Positions 25,201 to 35,426 of a stretch of DNA of 64,000 nucleotides are shown here, one piece after another; position 1 is the stretch's first letter; each line of letters opens with the position of its first letter. A model generated the notes under the pieces. That model was not told the DNA's origin. It did not search any database and saw nothing but the letters and a program-made list of their open reading frames with translations. Both the position numbers and the translations under genes were made by a program. The DNA is from Thereva unica (Eukaryota > Arthropoda > Insecta > Diptera > Therevidae): positions 81,372,543-81,436,542 of the forward strand of contig OX465281.1 in NCBI GenBank assembly GCA_949987705.1. The letters are read 5' to 3'.

Positions 25201-25577
25201 CCAACAACCCAACCACTTCCTCGTTAGCTACGAGGACCTTCGTAAACAGACGAGGATCTGACGAATCCGAGATGAAGGCAAGTTAGGGAGTCCACATAAG
25301 GTGGCTCTGAGAATATGCGCGAACGAGCGGAGATATATCTCTTCCAACGGGAAAGGAATGACAGTTTAACCTCCTCTGAGGGAAAAACAGGAAGAGCATC
25401 AGTTGACGTAAAGTCGCTGATGGTAGTCATAGCAGGGGTAGTTAAAGTATAAACAGGGACAACGGGCGAGCTTAGCTCGGGAGCGGACTCCTGTACTGTC
25501 TCACACCCCGGCTCCGGTTTCCCTGACAGGTGGGGCACACTGGTGTGACAACTCCTGGCTTGCCACACTTGTAGCAA
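22249..25577 (-). pseudogene. pol: Unit 3 Pol, one deletion and one frameshift
   Basis: A 71-bp deletion at 25280/25281 removes the stretch before the protease and shifts the frame, ending segment 25577-25224. The frame then runs open from 25216 (GLLDSGATVSCLG) through RT (LDLKDAFWQIP, FVYLDDLLIVS) to 23750. The shared 4-bp RNase H insertion near 23797-23803 forces a switch to 23850-22249 (RNase H, integrase). The integrase reads YGVHHVRT, a variant shared only with unit 4. Confidence 0.9.
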
Positions 25578-26581
25578 AATAGGCCACGAGTTTCAGACGG
25601 GCAGTCCATAAATGGATGACCCGGTTGCTGACAATTCCAACAACGTAAAGGTCGTGGATTCGTCTGGTTCTGACGCGGCGCCGTCATTTCGTCAACTTCG
25701 GGTGTTGGTAAGTCCGGATGTAAATGTTCAGGCGGGTATGTAGATGGATATTCAACCTCGTGTAGCTGCCGATCAGGCCTGCGCTCTACGCGCTTCAGCT
25801 TCTGCCAGCGTTCGACTCGAACGCAAGTCTCACGCAACTGTTGCATGCTGGTGAAATTCTGTCCTATTATCGCCGAACCTAACGTGTAGTTTAAGTTACG
25901 AATCACGATTCCTATCAAATCGTGTTCCGTCATCGGCTTATTCATTCGATTATGCAACGACAGCAGTTGAGCATAAAAGTCATCAAACGAAAGCGTGTGT
26001 TGTTTGGCATCCATCATATGGAGGATCAGTTCCTCATCGGATTCTCGCGTTCGGAAATAACTTATAAATTGAAGTTTAATAGTCGCCCAATCAGGATCTA
26101 CGAATTGTCGTCGAAACTGGGACCAGTACCAATCGTTAGCTCGTCCCGACAACATCGAGGAGAAATGTCGGCAGACTTCCGATAGTTCGACCCCAGCATC
26201 GCGAGCCTTCAGTTCCACCCGGAACAGAAATTCCTCCGCCGACAACAATCTGTCCTCGCCGGAGAACTTTAAATTCCAGTACGTAACTGGAGACTTGCGA
26301 TGATGGGTCCCTGATAACGAGGTCAGCCTGAGGTCCGCAGGTGGTGTCATGACAGGTAAAGAAAATTGATCCCGAGTAACACAAGGGTTTATCGGAACCG
26401 CAACAGGTCGCTGCTGAATTAAAAATGTATCTAGGACTTGTCGCAATTGCGCGATTTGCTCCTCCAGCGAAGGAGTGGGATCAGACCCATTCGATTCAGT
26501 AGCTTGCGCGTCTTGGGGTCTGTCTGGAAGATCACTATTACTAGGTACTGGGGTAGCAGTCTTTCCACTACGAAGTTCCAT
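25472..26581 (-). CDS. gag: Unit 3 Gag (369 aa)
   Basis: Intact frame from 26581 with Lys at residue 7 and the standard CWNCQQPGHPFMDC knuckle. Private changes include MMDAKQ for MMDTKQ and PMTEHDLIG for PMSEHGLIG in the capsid region. The frame is complete although pol in the same unit is broken twice. Confidence 0.9.
   Translation of the reverse strand: MELRSGKTATPVPSNSDLPDRPQDAQATESNGSDPTPSLEEQIAQLRQVLDTFLIQQRPVAVPINPCVTRDQFSLPVMTPPADLRLTSLSGTHHRKSPVTYWNLKFSGEDRLLSAEEFLFRVELKARDAGVELSEVCRHFSSMLSGRANDWYWSQFRRQFVDPDWATIKLQFISYFRTRESDEELILHMMDAKQHTLSFDDFYAQLLSLHNRMNKPMTEHDLIGIVIRNLNYTLGSAIIGQNFTSMQQLRETCVRVERWQKLKRVERRPDRQLHEVEYPSTYPPEHLHPDLPTPEVDEMTAPRQNQTNPRPLRCWNCQQPGHPFMDCPSETRGLFCYKCGKPGVVTPVCPTCQGNRSRGVRQYRSPLPS
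25517..25523 (-). promoter_or_regulatory. -1 ribosomal frameshift slippery site, unit 3
   Basis: G GGA AAC in the gag frame on the minus strand. Confidence 0.8.
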
Positions 26582-27120
26582 ACTGGTTACCGTTTCTTTA
26601 AACTTGAGTTAGATGAAAGAGAAGCGGAAAGCAAAAAATATAAAACTACCCAAGGAACAAAATCAACACCGATTAGTGTGTAGTGATAAAACAACAAGTT
26701 TGTATTAGTGTATATATATTAGTGTAGGTGAGTGGTTATATGCTTTGATTTAATACTGATTTAGGAATGGTTGAGGCAGACGCCAATCCCCTCAGGGCTC
26801 CCGCATGTCAATGCCCTCGATGGCAGTTGGTGAAAACTATGAAGCATAGTCATCACCCAGTGCCATCAAGGTCGCCGACACAGCTTCAGGAAGACCCGAA
26901 AGAAGGACGGAAACAAAACTCAAAATCGCATCGCCACGAAAAGAAAGGAAACTTCTTCAAAAATAAAAAAAATTTGGGGGATCCGCTGTTCAACCACAAC
27001 CGAGCTACCTTTCGGAAAATCAATCAGAAGGGTATGTACAGACGGAGAAAAACGAATCAGGACAAAAACAAAAATATAGAATTTAAAAAGCTGGATGGAC
27101 CTTCCGAAGGAACAAGGGGC

Positions 27121-27351
27121 GCAGTGGCAGGCGGTATCACGCCTGATACCAAAGACGGTTAAGCCCTTGTCCCAACTTCAACGTCCACCAGGAAAATTAA
27201 AAGAAGATCCTGTTCACGGACCGACGCAGTGGCAGGCGGTATCACGCCTGATACCAGAGTCGCCGCCCCTAGAAACAGGACAAAGATGAACCACTACTTC
27301 ACCTGCACGCATAGCCAAGCGAGCACTCGCTTGTTAGCAAGCCGTGCAGGT
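27121..27351 (-). other. Structured leader of unit 3
   Basis: The hairpin motif lies at 27121-27151 and 27226-27256, and the long stem-loop at 27301-27351, with all paired bases kept. Confidence 0.7.
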
Positions 27352-27655
27352 CAGCATGGTTCGAAGCTACTCCAAAAAGAAGAAGTTACCGCAGAATAGA
27401 ACGGGTAGGCCTAAAAGCGAAAACAAATAAAAATTCACATAGAATTTGGACAAGGATGCTGAAAAAAATTCGAAAAATCAGACAAGGACTAAGGCCTCGC
27501 GGTACTACCTTAGCCCACAGCGAGCGCTTGGTAATTGTGGTGAACAATAAACAAAAAAAAATCAAACGTTGTCCGTGAAGGCACAAGTGGTACTAAACAC
27601 CAAAAAAATTAAACTTCAAGGTCCGTGTAGGACGGTCAACGGGCTTTAAAAGCTG

Positions 27656-27667
27656 CGTTGGGCGCCA
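27656..27667 (-). promoter_or_regulatory. Primer binding site (tRNA-Lys), unit 3
   Basis: TGGCGCCCAACG on the minus strand, 4 bases from LTR 4. Confidence 0.88.
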
Positions 27668-27671
27668 TTTA

Positions 27672-29785
27672 TGTATTAGCATAATGGCGCGATAAAATAG
27701 TGGGCGCCACTTATGCGAGGTATTACCCCCTTAGCCATAAGCCCGGAAAAGCATGACCAAGGAGCCAACACCATACATAAGAAAGGAAACTAAATTCCGG
27801 AACTCCTACGCCGGCCACACGGAGTTATCTAGCTCGCCGGAGGGGTCGTGGGGTGTGTGGCCGGGCCTTACCGCAGTTGGTTCACCACTTACCTGTGACT
27901 ATGAAAAATCTTATTCAATTCCCGTCGTCCTTCGGTCCTCGCCTGAGCCGTATCATGGCTATCTGCTTCCCTGACAGCTCATAGTATCGAAGACTATCAG
28001 CTTCAGGGAAAGTCACTCTCTAGGACATCCTGAAAAAGAAATATCGCCCGCCCCAACCATTCCACAACAAAAAAATCTAATGCACGGACATTACATTTAT
28101 ATTTATATCAATTAACATTCCTGTTTATCACAGGTCAACAATGCACAAGATTACAACAATTTACTAACGATATTCAATATTCGTTCTCACTGCTATACTA
28201 ACAGTATCAGATACAACAATAAAAAAAAACAATTCTAAACTACACGACACGGAAATATATAATTAACTATGATTATACAATTAGGTCGACGAAAGATGTT
28301 GGAAAGAAAACGCGTCGTACGGGTACCCTTACGTCGCGTTTGTACAGACGATATCACATTTATTAATTCCGTATACTAGAAAACCAACTACCTGTAAAAC
28401 ACAAGAGAAAAAAATATCTCCAATACGGAGCCAACAAATGCAACCACAAATGTAAATGAAATGTTAATTGAACAGATTCAAATAAAATGCTGTAATTCTA
28501 ATTACACTTAAAATTATTATCTAATAATCAATTAAATTGGTGCATTCAAGCATACATAAAGATGTTATCTGTGAGGTGGGTATGTTTGGTTCTTCTCCTC
28601 TCCTATAGGCTACGGGTAAACCCGGTACCGGTCAAGTAATCTCTTCTGTCCGAAGGGATTCCCTATCGTGAAAAGTTACCACTCACACCCGAACACTTCT
28701 AGCAACGATGGTGAGGGTTTCGTGAATATAATCGGGATCTCTTAAATTCCCCTTCTGATGGAACCCATTTCCGCACATTGGACACTCAAACGCTGCGCAG
28801 TCGCAGGTCTCGTAATATTAAATTTGTTACACGATTGTATTAACCTGAAACACCGCCTTGCCGCCTTCGTTACAAACAAAAATTCTTACCTTCGAATGTT
28901 TGGTAAAGGTCACTTCCTTGCATACTGATGTCGACAATTTCTAGCGCATATACGGCCTTACCAGATGTTTGTTGTTGTTCCCTTCCGCACTTAGTCCAAA
29001 CCATAAAACAGACTTCACCATAACTGTCCGTCACTAGCAAAGGTTTCACCAGGCGCAAAGTTTCACCACCAGATCTGCTACCAGGTAACTCCTTCTATTA
29101 CCCTACAGTCAAATCCCTCGATGATGAATCTTGAACCGTGCTTCTTCTTCCTTCCCTACACCGCCACCATCGCGCGGCGTCTGAGTCCAAGTCAAACGAC
29201 CCACAATGAATCCACACGGCAGCCAGTCACTTCCGAGTTGATATTATGCAATTCGTGTATACTCTTGAGACACAGCTACCATCTTATTTTGAACAACAGA
29301 TGGGAAATCCAACGTATAACAAAATCTCCTTCGAAAATTGCCTCTTTGTGCAGGATTCCTTGTTGCTGGTTTCTCAGCCCTTTCGGTTGGTTCTTGCCAG
29401 ATTTCTTGGTCGTTTCTGGATTCCAATTAGGTTGGGAGCTCACACGATAGCCGCAACTATTTTTTCCGTCCGGCAAAAAGAAAAACTGAATATTCGAAAC
29501 GGGTTACAAAACTTTCTATCGCCCGCTTAAAAAAACTGACTCCCCTCAAAACTCTAGGAACTCGCCGACTGTCAACACCGATTTTTAAAAAACCTCCGAC
29601 AAAACTTCTTTTCTCATCAATATCTTTTCCCAGACTGACTTTTCCAAATTTTTCTTTTCCGTCCTTTGTTTTTTTCTCTCCCCGCCTACTGTTTGTTTTC
29701 GAACCACTTCTGAATTTCATTCTCGACAGTGATTTTTAGTCAAGTAATTAATCATTTATTCAGTGAATAAAAACCGACCGTTACA
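27672..29785 (-). repeat. LTR 4 (shared by units 3 and 4)
   Basis: 2114 bp, TG...CA, sister to LTR 3. It carries ttccgtatac near 28367 like LTR 1, where LTRs 2, 3 and 5 have ttgcgtatac. Confidence 0.9.
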
Positions 29786-29860
29786 TACCCTCGGGTCCAC
29801 AAAGCCGACTCGCGAGGCAGTGAGGAGCCGAAAAAACGGTCGCCGTAGGTCTAATATCTT

Positions 29861-29933
29861 TGGCGCCAATGTGGGACTCGACTCACGACCTGAGAATAGG
29901 AGTCTCATGCTCTAGTGACTTAGCTAGCCGGGC
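29861..29933 (-). other. tRNA-Lys-derived sequence in 3' end of unit 4
   Basis: Same 73-base form as units 2 and 3. The downstream T run is six instead of seven. Confidence 0.8.
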
Positions 29934-30261
29934 ATCACAGGTAAGAGTAGTAATACGGAACGAGGTTAGAGGAGTGCTTACGCCAACTTTTGAAAAGGTG
30001 GAGCAGTCAGTAGATCACTCGGAAGAATATCTGGAAGTACCAGGATCCGGCTGAAGGCAATTCCATATTGTCCCCCTCCGGTTCCCGTAAACTTACAGGC
30101 ATTCTCGCCAGAACCGGTTTCCTCTCGTACCGTGGAGTTAATCTCACGCAATCCCACATTGCATGTGACTCACCCCAGTAGGACGACAGGCAACTAATTC
30201 GCCGAGGTACACCCACAGCCTGACCAAAATTTATAAAAATGAAACGGACACCTTTAGGACA

Positions 30262-33200
30262 TCAACGACGTAGGTCTTTGGCGTGATATACCCCTATGCT
30301 CTTCCCGCCCAAATCCTCCAGTTCGTACAAACTAGTTCCAATTCTTTTACGTATCCGAGCTTTCAGAAACCGGGGTGCCAACTTGGCACTGAAACGACCC
30401 GCTCGATTACTCACCCAGAACGTTCTCCGGTAAACCTCATCTCCTGGACGAAAACTGCCCACACGACACCGCAAGTTGTATTGGGTTTTAAGTCTGATGT
30501 GGGCGGCGGCTAAATTAACAGCAATCCGCTCACGAAGCATCTGCATTTTGTCCGTCAATGGTAGAAAAGCTATGTCACCCTCCTGGAGAACGTTCAGTTT
30601 CTTCAGGACTGGATATGCTGATCCGTGTAGAATCATGTGGCTACCAAACAGGGCCTGATATGGGGACATGCCGATCGCCGCGTGGTGGGTACTACGAAGA
30701 GCACATTCAATGGACGAAAGATGTCTATCCCACTCACGATGATCCTCCTTTAAGTATGCCCTAATGGCGGTTAGGATGGATCTATTCACCCGCTCGGAAG
30801 CGTTAGGGTGAGGCGAATATACAGCCGTGCGCACATGGTGCACGCCATAGTCGGTCAACAATTTAGCAAACTCTTTGGAGGTGAATTGCCGACCATTGTC
30901 GGAGAAGACCGTTTCAGGAACTCCAAAGGTATGGAAGATAGTTTGCTCGAGAAACTTGACGGACACCGCCGTGGTCTCAGCGGACACGGGGTGCAGGAAG
31001 ACAAATTTGGTGAAAGCATCCAATACAACAAATACTGCCGTGTGGCCTTTCTTCGACCTGGGATAAGGACCTAAGAAATCGACGTATAAAAATTGGAACG
31101 GCCTCGACGCATCCATGGGGTTTCCCATAGGTGGTCGAAGTACTGAACTGGGGGCTTTGGTGGTCTTGCAGACCTCACACTTGGCGATGAACTCCCGAAC
31201 TTGTTTTGCCATACCTGGCCAAAAGTACTTGCATCGCAATCGGGCTAGCGTTTTCCCTACTCCACCATGCGAGGCTTGGGGAGGCGAATGATACGATTCG
31301 ACGAGCGTCGCGGTCAATTCCATCGGAATCCACAACTTCCATGTCAGGTCGTCAGCAATCGGGTTTCCAGTACGTGGTGATGTACGCTTGAAAACGTACC
31401 CATCTTCAACTCGCAGGTCTGGTAGCTGCGGTGAGGCTTGTCTGAGGCTATCACCCAGACGAAGATATTCAGGGGACTTGAAAGACGGGGCATTTAAGTC
31501 CACGTCGAAACACAAGGACAATTCGTCAACGCAATCCATGCGTGACAAGGCATCGGGAACCACATTGTGGGTGCCTTTACGATGTTCGATTGTAAAGTTG
31601 AACCCCTGAAGCTTAAGACTCCACCGGGCTAAACGGCCATTAAGCTCCTTCTGGCCCATGAGCCATTTCAGACTTGCATGGTCAGTAATGACCGTGAAAG
31701 TCTGTCCCTCAACATACGCTCTAAACTTCTTTATACTCAGCACGGCTGCGTAGCATTCGAGCTCAGTAATGGTGTAGTTCCGTTGTGCTCCGTTCAACTT
31801 CTTGGACATATGTATAAGCAATCGGATGTTCTCCTCCATCCATGTCCTTTTGAAAAAGCACACTACCTACACCAGTTCTGCTGGCATCGCACTGAATATA
31901 GAAAGGCTTAGAAAAATCTGGAGTGACTAAAAGAGGAGCTTCCGTCATCAGCTTTTTCAAGGTCTCGAACGCCTGCTGGGCCTCATCAGTCCAACTAAAA
32001 GATTTAGACTTCAAACAATCCGTGATTGGAGAAGCCACGCTAGCATAATTGGGTATGAAACGCTGATACCATCCGGTCATACCCAAGAATCTCCGAGTCT
32101 GCTTACGAGACTTCGGAGTCGGGAAGTCCATGATGGCCGTCACCTTATTAGGATCGGTTTTCAAAGTCCCATCACCGATTATGAAGCCGAGATACTTCAC
32201 TTCCGTCACGCAGAATTTGCTTTTAGATAAATTGATGGTACGCACGACGGAGACAGCTGGCCACTTCGTCCAAAAGCTTTAGGTGGGAGTCAAAGTCAGG
32301 TGACACAATGAGCAGGTCGTCCAGATAGACAAAAACGTTTTCACGTAAATGGCCCGGGATGGTCTTATCCATCAAGCGACACATGCGCTGTGGGGCGTTG
32401 CACAAGCCGAAAGGCATAACTGTGAACTGGTACAATGGACGACCAGGGACAGTGAAAGCTGTCCGCTCTCGCGACTTCATCTCTAGCGGAATTTGCCAGA
32501 AAGCGTCTTTGAGGTCTAAACTCGTGATGAACTTGGTGTCTTGAAGACGACCAAGAAGACCATCAATGTGTGGAAGTGGATAGGCGTCCTTCACAGTGAC
32601 ACTGTTCACCTTGCGAGAGTCAAGGCACAGGCGGACCTTACCTGGTTTACGAACCAACACCACTGGAGAATTCCAGGGACTATTTGATGGCTCAATCACC
32701 CCCAGCGACAACATCCTGTCCGACTCACCATACATCAGCTGTTGTACAGCGGGTGAGGCGGGATAATGCCTCTGTTTAATAGGAACTGAGTCACCAGTGT
32801 CAATGATGTGTTCCTCCAGGTTAGTCTTTCCCAGTCCGAAGACATCAAAAGAGGGAAATCTGGCCTTGACGTGTTCCAACCGTTCGCATTGCGAGGACGT
32901 TAAGTCGTGCATTTTTGCAGACACGGATGGAGCGTTTATCTCGCCGACTATTTGGGGAGCGAGGCCGAAAAGATTCCAAAAATCCATCCCTAGGTACAGT
33001 CTCTGGCTGAGACTGGGCACCACATAGATGGTTATATCACGGGTCCTTCCTCCAAAGGATATCGGAACTCGAATATAACCGCAAAGTCTCTGCGGAGCCC
33101 CGTCAGCAGTATGCACTACAGAGTGCAAAGTGTAGACTGTCACTTCGGGATGATTGGCTAGAAACGCTTCGGCATCTCTCCCCAAACAGCTAACAGTGGC

Positions 33201-33656
33201 ACCACTGTCCAACAACCCAACCACTTCCTCGTTAGCTACGAGGACCTTCGTAAACAGACGAGGATCTGACGAATCCGAGATGAAGGCAGAAACAATTTTC
33301 TGCAAACATTGTCGCTTCTCCTTAGCTCGTACTCTAATTTGGGGAGGGGTGCGCTTGGAAGTTAGGGAGTCCACATAAGGTGGCTCTGAGAATATGCGCG
33401 AACGAGCGGAGATATATCTCTTCCAACGGGAAAGGAATGACAGTTTAACCTCCTCTGAGGGAAAAACAGGAAGAGCATCAGTTGACGTAAAGTCGCTGAT
33501 GGTAGTCATAGCAGGGGTAGTTAAAGTATAAACAGGGACAACGGGCGAGCTTAGCTCGGGAGCGGACTCCTGTACTGTCTCACACCCCGGCTCCGGTTTC
33601 CCTGACAGGTGGGGCACACTGGTGTGACGACTCCTGGCTTGCCACACTTGTAGCAA
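30262..33656 (-). pseudogene. pol: Unit 4 Pol, two frameshifts
   Basis: This copy has the longest single open stretch of N-terminal pol: 33656-32223 covers the protease and RT up to just past YLDDLLIVS. A 5-bp deletion near 32238 then breaks RT, and the frame resumes in 32245-31763. The shared RNase H insertion near 31808-31814 moves the rest to 31863-30262. Variants include YGESDRML for YGELDRML and KSRKQTRR for KSHKQTRR. The integrase matches unit 3. Confidence 0.9.
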
Positions 33657-34339
33657 AATAGGCCACGAGTTTCAGACGGGCAGTCCATAAATGGATGACC
33701 CGGTTGCTGACAATTCCAACAACGTAAAGGTCGTGGATTCGTCTGGTTCTGACGCGGCGCCGTCGTTTCGTCAACTTCGGGTGTTGGTAAGTCCGGATGT
33801 AAATGTTCAGGCGGGTATGTAGATGGATATTCAACCTCGTGTAGCTGCCGATCAGGCCTGCGCTCTACGCGCTTCAGCTTCTGCCAGCGTTCGACTCGAA
33901 CGCAAGTCTCACGCAACTGTTGCATGCTGGTGAAATTCTGTCCTATTATAGCCGAACCTAACGTGTAGTTTAAGTTACGAATCACGATTCCTATCAAACC
34001 GTGTTCCGACATCGGCTTATTCATTCGATTATGCAACGACAGCAGTTGAGCATAAAAGTCATCAAACGAAAGCGTGTGTTGTTTGGTATCCATCATATGG
34101 CGTTTCGTTTGGTATCCATCATATTGATCCCGAGTAACACAAGGGTTTATCGGAACCGCAACAGGTCGCTGCTGAATTAAAAATGTATCTAGGACTTGTC
34201 GCAATTGCGCGATTTGCTCCTCCAACGAAGGAGTGGGATCAGACCCATTCGATTCAGTAGCTTGCGCGTCTTGGGGTCTGTCTGGAAGATCACTATTACT
34301 AGGTACTGGGGTAGCAGTGTTTCCACTACGAAGTTCCAT
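33551..34339 (-). pseudogene. gag: Unit 4 Gag with 321-bp in-frame deletion (262 aa)
   Basis: The frame opens at 34339 and stays open, but 107 residues of the capsid region are missing at about 34103-34122. The break contains a partial repeat of gtttggtatccatcatat, giving a short foreign peptide between CVTRDQ and the MMDTKQ segment. The repeat suggests slippage or error-prone end joining. The nucleocapsid knuckles remain. A capsid without this region is unlikely to assemble. Confidence 0.88.
33596..33602 (-). promoter_or_regulatory. -1 ribosomal frameshift slippery site, unit 4
   Basis: G GGA AAC in the gag frame on the minus strand. Confidence 0.8.
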
Positions 34340-34878
34340 ACTGGTTACCGTTTCTTTAAACTTGAGTTAGATGAAAGAGAAGCGGAAAGCAAAAAATATC
34401 AAACTACCCAAGGAACAAAATCAACACCGATTAGTGTGTAGTGATAAAACAACAAGTTTGTATTAGTGTATATATATTAGTGTAGGTGAGTGGTTATATG
34501 CTTTGATTTAATACTGATTTAGGAATGGTTGAGGCAGACGCCAATCCCCTCAGGGCTCCCGCATGTCAATGTCCTGGATGGCAGTTGGTGAAAACTATGA
34601 AGCATAGTCATCACCCAGTGCCATCAAGGTCGCCGACACAGCTTCAGGTAGACCCGAAAGAAGGACGGAAACAAAACTCAAAATCGCATCGCCACGAAAA
34701 GAAAGGAAACTTCTTCAAAAATAAAAAAAATTTAGGGGATCCGCTGTTCAACCACAACCGAGCTACCTTTCGGAAAATCAATCAGAAGGGTATGTACAGA
34801 CGGAGAAAAACGAATCAGGACAAAAACAAAAATATAGAATTTAAAAAGCTGGATGGACCTTCCGAAGGAACAAGGGGC

Positions 34879-35106
34879 GCAGTGGCAGGCGGTATCACGC
34901 CTGATACCAAAGACGGTTAAGCCCTTGTCCCAACTTCAACGTCCACCAGGAAAATTAAAAGATCCTGTTCACGGACCGACGCATTGGCAGGCGGTATCAC
35001 GCCTGATACCAGAGTCGCCGCCCCTAGAAACAGGACAAAGATGAACCACTACTTCACCTGCACGCATAGCCAAGCGAGCACTCGCTTGTTAGCAAGCCGT
35101 GCAGGT
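34879..35106 (-). other. Structured leader of unit 4
   Basis: The hairpin motif lies at 34879-34909 and 34981-35011 (the second has cattgg for cagtgg outside the stem), and the long stem-loop at 35056-35106. The spacer between the motifs is 3 bp shorter than in other units. Confidence 0.7.
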
Positions 35107-35410
35107 CAGCATGGTTCGAAGCTACTCCAAAAAGAAGAAGTTACCGCAGAATAGAACGGGTAGGCCTAAAAGCGAAAACAAATAAAAATTCACATAGAAT
35201 TTGGACAAGGATGCTGAAAAAAATTCGAAAAATCAGACAAGGACTAAGGCCTCGCGGTACTACCTTAGCCCACAGCGAGCGCTTGGTAATTGTGGTGAAC
35301 AATAAACAAAAAAAAATCAAACGTTGTCCGTGAAGGCACAAGTGGTACTAAACACCAAAAAAATTAAACTTCAAGGCCCGTGTAGGACGGTCAACGGGCT
35401 TTAAAAGCTG

Positions 35411-35422
35411 CGTTGGGCGCCA
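35411..35422 (-). promoter_or_regulatory. Primer binding site (tRNA-Lys), unit 4
   Basis: TGGCGCCCAACG on the minus strand, 4 bases from LTR 5. Confidence 0.88.
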
Positions 35423-35426
35423 TTTA

